Positions 1-10,530 of a DNA stretch of 64,000 nt are shown one piece after another. The notes beneath the pieces were generated by a model that was not told where the DNA came from, did not search any database, and was given only the letters and a program-made list of their open reading frames with translations. This stretch comes from Auanema rhodensis. Lineage: Eukaryota > Nematoda > Chromadorea > Rhabditida > Rhabditidae. Every line of letters starts with the position of its first letter. Position 1 is the first letter of the stretch. The position numbers and the translations under genes are program-made. The stretch is from positions 19,402,501 through 19,466,500 of the forward strand of contig OZ059896.1 in the NCBI GenBank assembly GCA_964057225.1, read 5' to 3'.

Positions 1-35
1 TAAGTGTGAACTTATATCAGTTGATATCTCGGTGC

Positions 36-86
36 ATTTTTAAGCTAGCGCAAATCTGATAACACAGATCGACGCAGCTTAAAAAT
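36..86. other. Long imperfect hairpin (p36-p86), present in each monomer
   Basis: Pairing seen in the sequence: ATTTTTAAGCT (p36-p46) with AGCTTAAAAAT (p76-p86), 11 bp; A47 bulged; GCG (p48-p50) with CGC (p73-p75); a 3x3 internal loop CAA/CGA; ATCTG (p54-p58) with CAGAT (p65-p69); loop ATAACA. This gives 19 paired bases in a 51-base element, extended within DNA by the NheI-type palindrome GCTAGC. Several common variants hit the stem: p40 C, p50 A, p56 T (leaves T·G), p79 C, and the p85-p86 swap giving TACCG. The stem is therefore not strictly maintained. Confidence 0.8.
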
Positions 87-169
87 CCGCATCGAATGCA
101 CTATACTACATTTAGAAACGCTTAATACAAAAATTAGTTATGATCGTTTGAAAAATGATGCATTAGTGT

Positions 170-197
170 ATGTTGAGTTTCCATGTACACTCAACAT
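170..197. other. Hairpin with perfect 9-bp arms (p170-p197), present in each monomer
   Basis: ATGTTGAGT (p170-p178) pairs with ACTCAACAT (p189-p197) around a 10-base loop that contains the palindrome GTAC. Two recurrent changes keep a wobble pair on the transcribed strand: p190 C>T opposite G177 and p195 C>T opposite G172. p192 C>A (ACTAAAC copies from 42.8 kb on) breaks one pair. p169 T>C (GTGCATG copies) lies just outside the stem. The arms are otherwise nearly invariant across the copies I read. Confidence 0.8.
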
Positions 198-201
198 TGC
201 T

Positions 202-283
202 TCCAAAAACATTTTGACAAAAATTTTTTCGAAAAATTTCAAAATAATTTAGCAAAAAGTAGATGTTTTTAGATTCCTTTTTT
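202..283. other. A/T-tract-rich half-monomer (p202-p283), possible intrinsically bent DNA
   Basis: Runs of four to six A or T occur at about p204-p208, p213-p216, p219-p223, p224-p229, p232-p236, p241-p244, p254-p258, p266-p270 and p278-p283. Their centres are mostly 9-15 bases apart, so only some are in phase with the DNA helix. Known satellite DNAs are often curved by phased A-tracts. Curvature here is inferred, not shown. Most of the variation in the right half of the monomer falls in the tracts at p241-p242, p268-p280 or just after them. Confidence 0.5.
225..236. other. 12-bp palindrome TTTTTCGAAAAA (p225-p236)
   Basis: This is a perfect palindrome with a central CpG, containing the BstBI-type site TTCGAA. 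It sits in the middle of the A/T-tract half of the monomer. It is lost in copies with p231 G>A (TTTTTTCAAAAAA; for example at 40015, 46684, 47737, 49141, 50194, 52300, 59677, 60730, 61783, 63538) and in the single copy at 32995 with p230 C>A. TTCG here starts a partial match to the CENP-B box, but the CGGG half is absent. Confidence 0.8.
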
Positions 284-698
284 CAAGGCAAAGACGATGG
301 ACAATGTTATTCAACGAAAAAATTAATTCTTCAGGGTGAAAATCGAGGATATAAGTGTGAACATATATCAGTTGATATATCGGTGCATTTTTAAGCTAGC
401 GCAAATCTGATAACACAGATCGACGCAGCTTAAAATACCGCATCGAATGCACTATACTACATTGAGAAACGCTTAATACAAAAATTAGTTATGATCGTTT
501 GAAAAATGATGCATTAGTGTATGTTGAGTTTCCATGTACACTCAACATTGCTTCCAAAAACATTTTGACAAAAATTTTTTCGAAAAATTTCAAAATAATT
601 TAGCAAAAAGTAGATGTTTTTAGATTCCTTTTTTCAAGGCAAAGACGATGGACAATGTTATTCGACGAAAAAATTAATTCTTTAGGGTGAAAATCGAG

Positions 699-720
699 GA
701 TATAAGTGTGAACTTATATC
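699..720. other. Inverted repeat across the monomer junction (p348-p18), shown for one junction
   Basis: GATATAAGT and ACTTATATC are perfect reverse complements with 9-bp arms and a four-base spacer GTGA. The dyad spans the end of one monomer and the start of the next, so it occurs at nearly every junction in the array. The p12 T>A change found at 352-6318 puts an A opposite A3 and breaks the stem. Changes p347 A and p3 T near 60.7-61.8 kb fall next to and inside it. Possible roles (cruciform, protein-binding dyad, crossover site) are inference only. Confidence 0.8.
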
Positions 721-3510
721 AGTTGATATCTCGGTGCATTTTTAAGCTAGCGCAAATCTGATAACACAGATCGACGCAGCTTAAAAATCCGCATCGAATG
801 CACTATACTACAATGAGAAACGCTTAATACAAGAATTAGTTATGATCGTTTGAGAAATGATGCATTAGTGTATGTTGAGTTTCCATGTACACTCAACATT
901 GCTTCCAAAAACATTTTGACAAAAAGTTTTTCGAAAAATTTCAAAATAATTTAGCAAAAAGTAGATGTTTTTGGATTCCTTTTTTCAAGGCAAAGACGAT
1001 GGACAATGTTATTCAACGAAAAAATTAATTCTTTAGGGTGAAAATCGAGGATATAAGTGTGAACTTATATCAGTTGATATCTCGGTGCATTTTTAAGCTA
1101 GCGCAAATCTGATAACACAGATCGACGCAGCTTAAAAATCCGAATCGAATGCACTATACTACATTGAGAAACGCTTAATACAAAAATTAGTTATGATCGT
1201 TTGAAAAATGATGCATTAGTGTATGTTGAGTTTCCATGTACACTCAACATTGCTTCCAAAAACATTTTGACAAAAATTTTTTCGAAAAATTTCAAAATAA
1301 TTTAGCAAAAAGTAGATGTTTTTAGATTCCTTTTTTCAAGGCAAAGACGATGGACAATGTTATTCAACGAAAAAATTAATTCTTCAGGGTGAAAATCGAG
1401 GATATAAGTGTGAACATATATCAGTTGATATATCGGTGCATTTTTAAGCTAGCGCAAATCTGATAACACAGATCGACGCAGCTTAAAATACCGCATCGAA
1501 TGCACTATACTACATTTAGAAACGCTTAATACAAAAATTAGTTATGATCGTTTGAAAAATGATGCATTAGTGTATGTTGAGTTTCCATGTACACTCAACA
1601 TTGCTTCCAAAAACATTTAGACAAAAATTTTTTCGAAAAATTTCAAAATAATTTAGCAAAAAGTAGATGTTTTTAGATTCCTTTTTTCAAGGCAAAGACG
1701 ATGGACAATGTTATTCAACGAAAAAATTAATTCTTCAGGGTGAAAATCGAGGATATAAGTGTGAACTTATATCAGTTGATATCTCGGTGCATTTTTAAGC
1801 TAGCGCAAATCTGATAACACAGATCGACGCAGCTTAAAACACCGCATCGAATGCACTATACTACACTGAGAAACGCTTAATACAAGAATTAGTTATGATC
1901 GTTTGAAAAATGATGCATTAGTGTATGTTGAGTTTCCATGTACACTCAACATTGCTTCCAAAAACATTTTGACAAAAAGTTTTTCGAAAAATTTCAAAAT
2001 AATTTAGCAAAAAGTAGATGTTTTTGGATTCCTTTTTTCAAGGCAAAGACGATGGACAATGTTATTCAACGAAAAAATTAATTCTTTAGGGTGAAAATCG
2101 AGGATATAAGTGTGAACTTATATCAGTTGATATCTCGGTGCATTTTTAAGCTAGCGCAAATCTGATAACACAGATCGACGCAGCTTAAAAATCCGCATCG
2201 AATGCACTATACTACATTAAAAAACGCTTAATACAAAAATTAGTTATGATCGTTTGAAAAATGATGCATTAGTGTATGTTGAGTTTCCATGTACACTCAA
2301 CATTGCTTCCAAAAACATTTTGACAAAAATTTTTTCGAAAAATTTCAAAATAATTTAGCAAAAAGTAGATGTTTTTAGATTCCTTTTTTCAAGGCAAAGA
2401 CGATGGACAATGTTATTCAACGAAAAAATTAATTCTCCAGGGTGAAAATCGAGGATATAAGTGTGAACATATATCAGTTGATATATCGGTGCATTTTCAA
2501 GCTAGCGCAAATCTGATAACACAGATCGACGCAGCTTAAAATACCGCATCGAATGCACTATACTACATTGAGAAACGCTTAATACAAAAATTAGTTATGA
2601 TCGTTTGAAAAATGATGCATTAGTGTATGTTGAGTTTCCATGTACACTCAACATTGCTTCCAAAAACATTTTGACAAAAATTTTTTCGAAAAATTTCAAA
2701 ATAATTTAGCAAAAAGTAGATGTTTTTAGATTCCTTTTTTCAAGGCAAAGACGATGGACAATGTTATTCGACGAAAAAATTAATTCTTTAGGGTGAAAAT
2801 CGAGGATATAAGTGTGAACTTATATCAGTTGATATCTCGGTGCATTTTTAAGCTAGCGCAAATCTGATAACACAGATCGACGCAGCTTAAAAATCCGCAT
2901 CGAATGCACTATACTACATTGAAAAACGCTTAATACAAAAATTAGTTATGATCGTTTGAAAAATGATGCATTAGTGTATGTTGAGTTTCCATGTACACTC
3001 AACATTGCTTCCAAAAACATTTTGACAAAAATTTTTTCGAAAAATTTCTAAATAATTTAGCAAAAAGTAGATATTTTTAGATTCCTTTTTTCAAGGCAAA
3101 GACGATGGACAATGTTATTAAACGAAAAAAATAATTCTTTAGGGTGAAAATCGAGGATATAAGTGTGAACATATATCAGTTGATATCTCGGTGCATTTTT
3201 AAGCTAGCGCAAATCTGATAACACAGATCGACGCAGCTTAAAAATCCGCATCGAATGCACTATACTACATTGAGAAACGCTTAACACAAAAATTAGTTAT
3301 GATCGTTTGAAAAATGATGCATTAGTGTATGTTGAGTTTCCATGTACACTCAACATTGCTTCCAAAAACATTTTGACAAAAATTTTTTCGAAAAATTTCA
3401 AAATAATTTAGCAAAAAGTAGATGTTTTTAGATTCCTTTTTTCAAGGCAAAGACGATGGACAATGTTATTCAACGAAAAAATTAATTCTTCAGGGTGAAA
3501 ATCGAGGATA

Positions 3511-6500
3511 TAAGTGTGAACATATATCAGTTGATATATCGGTGCATTTTTAAGCTAGCGCAAATCTGATAACACAGATCGACGCAGCTTAAAATACCGC
3601 ATCGAATGCACTATACTACATTGAGAAACGCTTAATACAAAAATTAGTTATGATCGTTTGAAAAATGATGCATTAGTGTATGTTGAGTTTCCATGTACAC
3701 TCAACATTGCTTCCAAAAACATTTTGACAAAAATTTTTTCGAAAAATTTCAAAATAATTTAGCAAAAAGTAGATGTTTTTAGATTCCTTTTTTCAAGGCA
3801 AAGACGATGGACAATGTTATTCAACGAAAAAATTAATTCTTCAGGGTGAAAATCGAGGATATAAGTGTGAACATATATCAGTTGATATATCGGTGCATTT
3901 TTAAGCTAGCGCAAATCTGATAACACAGATCGACGCAGCTTAAAAATCCGCATCGAATGCACTATACTACATTGAGAAACGCTTAATACAAAAATTAGTT
4001 ATGATCGTTTGAAAAATGATGCATTAGTGTATGTTGAGTTTCCATGTACACTCAACATTGCTTCCAAAAACATTTTGACAAAAATTTTTTCGAAAAATTT
4101 CTAAATAATTTAGCAAAAAGTAGATATTTTTAGATTCCTTTTTTCAAGGCAAAGACGATGGACAATGTTATTAAACGAAAAAAATAATTCTTTAGGGTGA
4201 AAATCGAGGATATAAGTGTGAACATATATCAGTTGATATCTCGGTGCATTTTTAAGCTAGCGCAAATCTGATAACACAGATCGACGCAGCTTAAAAATCC
4301 GCATCGAATGCACTATACTACATTGAGAAACGCTTAATACAAAAATTAGTTATGATCGTTTGAAAAATGATGCATTAGTGTATGTTGAGTTTCCATGTAC
4401 ACTCAACATTGCTTCCAAAAACATTTTGACAAAAATTTTTTCGAAAAATTTCAAAATAATTTAGCAAAAAGTAGATGTTTTTAGATTCCTTTTTTCAAGG
4501 CAAAGACGATGGACAATGTTATTCAACGAAAAAATTAATTCTTCAGGGTGAAAATCGAGGATATAAGTGTGAACTTATATCAGTTGATATCTCGGTGCAT
4601 TTTTAAGCTAGCGCAAATCTGATAACACAGATCGCCGCAGCTTAAAAATCCGCATCGAATGCACTTTACTACATTGAGAAACGCTTAATACAAAAATTAG
4701 TTATGATCGTTTGAAAAATGATGCATTAGTGTATGTTGAGTTTCCATGTACACTCAACATTGCTTCCAAAAACATTTTGACAAAAATTTTTTCGAAAAAT
4801 TTCAAAATAATTTAGCAAAAAGTAGATGTTTTTAGATTCCTTTTTTCAAGGCAAAGACGATGGACAATGTTATTCAACGAAAAAATTAATTCTTCAGGGT
4901 GAAAATCGAGGATATAAGTGTGAACTTATATCAGTTGATATCTCGGTGCATTTTTAAGCTAGCGCAAATTTGATAACACAGATCGACGCAGCTCAAAAAT
5001 CCGCATCGAATGCACTATACTACATTGAGAAACGCTTAATACAAAAATTAGTTATGATCGTTTGAAAAATGATGCATTAGTGTATGTTGAGTTTCCATGT
5101 ACACTCAACATTGCTTCCAAAAACATTTTGACAAAAATTTTTTCGAAAAATTTCAAAATAATTTAGCAAAAAGTAGATGTTTTTAGATTCCTTTTTTCAA
5201 GGCAAAGACGATGGACAATGTTATTCAACGAAAAAATTAATTCTTCAGGGTGAAAATCGAGGATATAAGTGTGAACATATATCAGTTGATATATCGGTGC
5301 ATTTTTAAGCTAGCGCAAATCTGATAACACAGATCGACGCAGCTTAAAATACCGCATCGAATGCACTATACTACATTGAGAAACGCTTAATACAAAAATT
5401 AGTTATGATCGTTTGAAAAATGATGCATTAGTGTATGTTGAGTTTCCATGTACACTCAACATTGCTTCCAAAAACATTTTGACAAAAATTTTTTCGAAAA
5501 ATTTCAAAATAATTTAGCAAAAAGTAGATGTTTTTAGATTCCTTTTTTCAAGGCAAAGACGATGGACAATGTTATTCAACGAAAAAATTAATTCTTCAGG
5601 GTGAAAATCGAGGATATAAGTGTGAACATATATCAGTTGATATATCGGTGCATTTTTAAGCTAGCGCAAATCTGATAACACAGATCGACGCAGCTTAAAA
5701 ATCCGCATCGAATGCACTATACTACATTGAGAAACGCTTAATACAAAAATTAGTTATGATCGTTTGAAAAATGATGCATTAGTGTATGTTGAGTTTCCAT
5801 GTACACTCAACATTGCTTCCAAAAACATTTTGACAAAAATTTTTTCGAAAAATTTCTAAATAATTTAGCAAAAAGTAGATATTTTTAGATTCCTTTTTTC
5901 AAGGCAAAGACGATGGACAATGTTATTAAACGAAAAAAATAATTCTTTAGGGTGAAAATCGAGGATATAAGTGTGAACATATATCAGTTGATATCTCGGT
6001 GCATTTTTAAGCTAGCGCAAATCTGATAACACAGATCGACGCAGCTTAAAAATCCGCATCGAATGCACTATACTACATTGAGAAACGCTTAATACAAAAA
6101 TTAGTTATGATCGTTTGAAAAATGATGCATTAGTGTATGTTGAGTTTCCATGTACACTCAACATTGCTTCCAAAAACATTTTGACAAAAATTTTTTCGAA
6201 AAATTTCAAAATAATTTAGCAAAAAGTAGATGTTTTTAGATTCCTTTTTTCAAGGCAAAGACGATGGACAATGTTATTCAACGAAAAAATTAATTCTTCA
6301 GGGTGAAAATCGAGGATATAAGTGTGAACTTATATCAGTTGATATCTCGGTGCATTTTTAAGCTAGCGCAAATCTGATAACACAGATCGCCGCAGCTTAA
6401 AAATCCGCATCGAATGCACTTTACTACATTGAGAAACGCTTAATACAAAAATTAGTTATGATCGTTTGAAAAATGATGCATTAGTGTATGTTGAGTTTCC

Positions 6501-7020
6501 ATGTACACTCAACATTGCTTCCAAAAACATTTTGACAAAAATTTTTTCGAAAAATTTCAAAATAATTTAGCAAAAAGTAGATGTTTTTAGATTCCTTTTT
6601 TCAAGGCAAAGACGATGGACAATGTTATTCAACGAAAAAATTAATTCTTCAGGGTGAAAATCGAGGATATAAGTGTGAACTTATATCAGTTGATATCTCG
6701 GTGCATTTTTAAGCTAGCGCAAATTTGATAACACAGATCGACGCAGCTCAAAAATCCGCATCGAATGCACTATACTACATTGAGAAACGCTTAATACAAA
6801 AATTAGTTATGATCGTTTGAAAAATGATGCATTAGTGTATGTTGAGTTTCCATGTACACTCAACATTGCTTCCAAAAACATTTTGACAAAAATTTTTTCG
6901 AAAAATTTCAAAATAATTTAGCAAAAAGTAGATGTTGTTAGATTCCTTTTTTCAAGGCAAAGACGATGGACAATGTTATTCAACGAAAAAATTAATTCTT
7001 CAGGGTGAAAATCGAGGATA
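3511..7020 (+). repeat. Pentamer higher-order repeat, two tandem copies (1755 bp each)
   Basis: Monomers 3511-5265 are repeated in the same order at 5266-7020. The five types are: (1) p12 A, p28 A, TACCG; (2) p12 A, p28 A with TTTCTAAAT, GATATTT and ATTAAACG; (3) p12 A, p28 C; (4) ATCGCCGC (p72 A>C) with CTTTAC; (5) AAATTTGAT (p56 C>T) with GCTCAAAA (p79 T>C). The only difference I found between the two copies is p268 T>G (GTTGTTA) in the last monomer of the second copy. Types 2 and 3 also occur at 2809 and 3160, so the duplication grew out of neighbours already present. Confidence 0.92.
3522..3539. other. TATATCA/TGATATA dyad (p12-p29), strongest form shown
   Basis: In this copy ATATATCAGTTGATATAT has 8-bp arms around a GT spacer. 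In consensus copies (p12 T, p28 C) the arms shrink to ATATCA/TGATAT (6 bp) and the right arm reads GATATC. Copies with only p28 A have 7-bp arms. The dyad shares bases p13-p18 with the junction dyad, so the two stems exclude each other. I cannot say whether any protein uses it. Confidence 0.8.
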
Positions 7021-10000
7021 TAAGTGTGAACTTATATCAGTTGATATCTCGGTGCATTTCTAAGCTAGCACAAATCTGATAACACAGATCGACGCAGCTT
7101 AAAAATCCGCATCGAATGCACTATACTACATTGAGAAACGCTTAATACAAAAATTAGTTATGATCGTTTGAAAAATGATGCATTAGTGTATGTTGAGTTT
7201 CCATGTACATTCAACATTGCTTCCAAAAACATTTTGACAAAAATTTTTTCGAAAAATTTCAAAATAATTTAGCAAAAAGTAGATGTTTTTAGATTCCTTT
7301 TTTCAAGGCAAAGACGATGGACAATGTTATTCAACGAAAAAATTAATTCTTCAGGGTGAAAATCGAGGATATAAGTGTGAACTTATATCAGTTGATATAT
7401 CGGTGCATTTTTAAGCTAGCGCAAATCTGATAACACAGATCGACGCAGCTTAAAATACCGCATCGAATGCACTATACTACATTGAGAAACGCTTAATACA
7501 AAAATTAGTTATGATCGTTTGAAAAATGATGCATTAGTGTATGTTGAGTTTCCATGTACACTCAATATTGCTTCCAAAAACATTTTGACAAAAATTTTTT
7601 CGAAAAATTTCAAAATAATTTAGCAAAAAGTAGATGTTGTTAGATTCCTTTTTTCAAGGCAAAGACGATGGACAATGTTATTCAACGAAAAAATTAATTC
7701 TTCAGGGTGAAAATCGAGGATATAAGTGTGAACTTATATCAGTTGATATCTCGGTGCATTTCTAAGCTAGCACAAATCTGATAACACAGATCGACGCAGC
7801 TTAAAAATCCGCATCGAATGCACTATACTACATTGAGAAACGCTTAATACAAAAATTAGTTATGATCGTTTGAAAAATGATGCATTAGTGTATGTTGAGT
7901 TTCCATGTACATTCAACATTGCTTCCAAAAACATTTTGACAAAAATTTTTTCGAAAAATTTCAAAATAATTTAGCAAAAAGTAGATGTTTTTAGATTCCT
8001 TTTTTCAAGGCAAAGACGATGGACAATGTTATTCAACGAAAAAATTAATTCTTCAGGGTGAAAATCGAGGATATAAGTGTGAACTTATATCAGTTGATAT
8101 ATCGGTGCATTTTTAAGCTAGCGCAAATCTGATAACACAGATCGACGCAGCTTAAAATACCGCATCGAATGCACTATACTACATTGAGAAACGCTTAATA
8201 CAAAAATTAGTTATGATCGTTTGAAAAATGATGCATTAGTGTATGTTGAGTTTCCATGTACACTCAATATTGCTTCCAAAAACATTTTGACAAAAATTTT
8301 TTCGAAAAATTTCAAAATAATTTAGCAAAAAGTAGATGTTTTTAGATTCCTTTTTTCAAGGCAAAGACGATGGACAATGTTATTCAACGAAAAAATTAAT
8401 TCTTCAGGGTGAAAATCGAGGATATAAGTGTGAACTTATATCAGTTGATATCTCGGTGCATTTTTAAGCTAGCACAAATTTGATAACACAGATCGACGCA
8501 GCTCAAAAATCCGCATCGAATGCACTATACTACATTGAGAAACGCTTAATACAAAAATTAGTTATGATCGTTTGAAAAATGATGCATTAGTGTATGTTGA
8601 GTTTCCATGTACACTCAACATTGCTTCCAAAAACATTTTGACAAAAATTTTTTCGAAAAATTTCTAAATAATTTAGCAAAAAGTAGATGTTTTTAGATTC
8701 TTTTTTTCAAGGCAAAGACGATGGACAATGTTATTCAACGAAAAAATTAATTCTTCAGGGTGAAAATCGAGGATATAAGTGTGAACTTATATCAGTTGAT
8801 ATCTCGGTGCATTTCTAAGCTAGCACAAATCTGATAACACAGATCGACGCAGCTTAAAAATCCGCATCGAATGCACTATACTACATTGAGAAACGCTTAA
8901 TACAAAAATTAGTTATGATCGTTTGAAAAATGATGCATTAGTGTATGTTGAGTTTCCATGTACATTCAACATTGCTTCCAAAAACATTTTGACAAAAATT
9001 TTTTCGAAAAATTTCAAAATAATTTAGCAAAAAGTAGATGTTTTTAGATTCCTTTTTTCAAGGCAAAGACGATGGACAATGTTATTCAACGAAAAAATTA
9101 ATTCTTCAGGGTGAAAATCGAGGATATAAGTGTGAACTTATATCAGTTGATATATCGGTGCATTTTTAAGCTAGCGCAAATCTGATAACACAGATCGACG
9201 CAGCTTAAAATACCGCATCGAATGCACTATACTACATTGAGAAACGCTTAATACAAAAATTAGTTATGATCGTTTGAAAAATGATGCATTAGTGTATGTT
9301 GAGTTTCCATGTACACTCAATATTGCTTCCAAAAACATTTTGACAAAAATTTTTTCGAAAAATTTCAAAATAATTTAGCAAAAAGTAGATGTTTTTAGAT
9401 TCCTTTTTTCAAGGCAAAGACGATGGACAATGTTATTCAACGAAAAAATTAATTCTTCAGGGTGAAAATCGAGGATATAAGTGTGAACTTATATCAGTTG
9501 ATATCTCGGTGCATTTTTAAGCTAGCGCAAATTTGATAACACAGATCGACGCAGCTCAAAAATCCGCATCGAATGCACTATACTACATTGAGAAACGCTT
9601 AATACAAAAATTAGTTATGATCGTTTGAAAAATGATGCATTAGTGTATGTTGAGTTTCCATGTACACTCAACATTGCTTCCAAAAACATTTTGACAAAAA
9701 TTTTTTCGAAAAATTTCAAAATAATTTAGCAAAAAGTAGATGTTGTTAGATTCCTTTTTTCAAGGCAAAGACGATGGACAATGTTATTCAACGAAAAAAT
9801 TAATTCTTCAGGGTGAAAATCGAGGATATAAGTGTGAACTTATATCAGTTGATATCTCGGTGCATTTCTAAGCTAGCACAAATCTGATAACACAGATCGA
9901 CGCAGCTTAAAAATCCGCATCGAATGCACTATACTACATTGAGAAACGCTTAATACAAAAATTAGTTATGATCGTTTGAAAAATGATGCATTAGTGTATG

Positions 10001-10530
10001 TTGAGTTTCCATGTACATTCAACATTGCTTCCAAAAACATTTTGACAAAAATTTTTTCGAAAAATTTCAAAATAATTTAGCAAAAAGTAGATGTTTTTAG
10101 ATTCCTTTTTTCAAGGCAAAGACGATGGACAATGTTATTCAACGAAAAAATTAATTCTTCAGGGTGAAAATCGAGGATATAAGTGTGAACTTATATCAGT
10201 TGATATATCGGTGCATTTTTAAGCTAGCGCAAATCTGATAACACAGATCGACGCAGCTTAAAATACCGCATCGAATGCACTATACTACATTGAGAAACGC
10301 TTAATACAAAAATTAGTTATGATCGTTTGAAAAATGATGCATTAGTGTATGTTGAGTTTCCATGTACACTCAATATTGCTTCCAAAAACATTTTGACAAA
10401 AATTTTTTCGAAAAATTTCAAAATAATTTAGCAAAAAGTAGATGTTTTTAGATTCCTTTTTTCAAGGCAAAGACGATGGACAATGTTATTCAACGAAAAA
10501 ATTAATTCTTCAGGGTGAAAATCGAGGATA
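7021..10530 (+). repeat. Mixed dimer/trimer higher-order repeat segment
   Basis: Two types alternate: one with p40 T>C and p50 G>A (TTTCTAAGCTAGCAC) plus p190 C>T (ACATTCAAC), starting at 7021, 7723, 8776 and 9829; and one with p28 A, TACCG and p195 C>T (CTCAATATT), starting at 7372, 8074, 9127 and 10180. A third type (p56 T, p79 C) precedes the pair at 6670, 8425 and 9478, making trimers 8425-9477 and 9478-10530. Between 7021 and 8424 the pair is repeated as a dimer without the third type. The copy at 8425 also has p50 A, p241 T and p277 T, so the trimers are related but not identical. Confidence 0.85.

Larger units (their letters stand above)
1..351 (+). repeat. Reference monomer (first copy), used to define p1-p351
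   Basis: This copy is one T away from my consensus at p113 (ACATTTAGA instead of ACATTGAGA). The order of landmarks is: half of a junction dyad (p1-p18); the TATATCA/TGATAT dyad (p13-p28); the EcoRV-type GATATC (p23-p28); a long imperfect hairpin (p36-p86) containing GCTAGC; a GCAT/ATGC mini-dyad (p89-p99); ATGCAT (p158-p163); a hairpin with 9-bp arms (p170-p197); a run of A/T tracts (p202-p283) with the palindrome TTTTTCGAAAAA (p225-p236); and a right end with CGATGG and GGGTGAAAATCGAGG. I see no convincing two-fold internal duplication, so the 351-bp unit appears to be a true monomer rather than a diverged dimer. The strand is arbitrary. Confidence 0.95.
1..3510 (+). repeat. Array segment, ten relatively diverged monomers, trimer-like order
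   Basis: This leading segment holds the most heterogeneous copies in the window. Monomers starting 352, 1405 and 2458 share p12 T>A, p28 C>A and TACCG at p85-p89. Those starting 703 and 1756 share CAAGAATT near p129, AAAAGTTTTT near p223 and p271 A>G. A near-consensus copy follows at 1054 and 2107. This gives a loose trimer (1053 bp) repeated about two and a half times. Several changes are common only here or nearly so: p332 C>T (TTTAGGG), p313 A>G (TTCGACG, at 352 and 2458), and in the copy at 2809 p241 A>T, p265 G>A (GATATTT) and ATTAAACG. Greater divergence can mean proximity to an array edge or an older part of the array. The sequence does not decide between them. Confidence 0.85.

Noticed and set aside
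56-118. Hammerhead ribozyme, as found in some animal satellites of about 330 bp
   Set aside because: CTGATAA (p56-p62) resembles the core CTGANGA but has A for the required G, and the GAAAC at p115 is too far away, with no stem II joining them. I found no better core on the other strand.
228-322. CENP-B box (NTTCGNNNNANNCGGGN)
   Set aside because: TTCG at p228-p231, and TTCGTTGAA on the minus strand near p308-p317, match the first half only. The CGGG half is missing in both. The motif does not support a CENP-B function, although centromeric location remains possible.
1-351. SINE or tRNA-derived unit with internal RNA polymerase III boxes
   Set aside because: I find no GGTTCGANNCC-type B box, no tRNA-like fold, no poly-A tail and no target-site duplication; units abut directly in the same phase.
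1-351. Monomer as a diverged dimer of a unit of about 175 bp
   Set aside because: Halves p1-p175 and p176-p351 share only short words such as TGCATT and AT runs; I could not align them beyond chance by eye. A dot plot at lag 175-176 would settle it.
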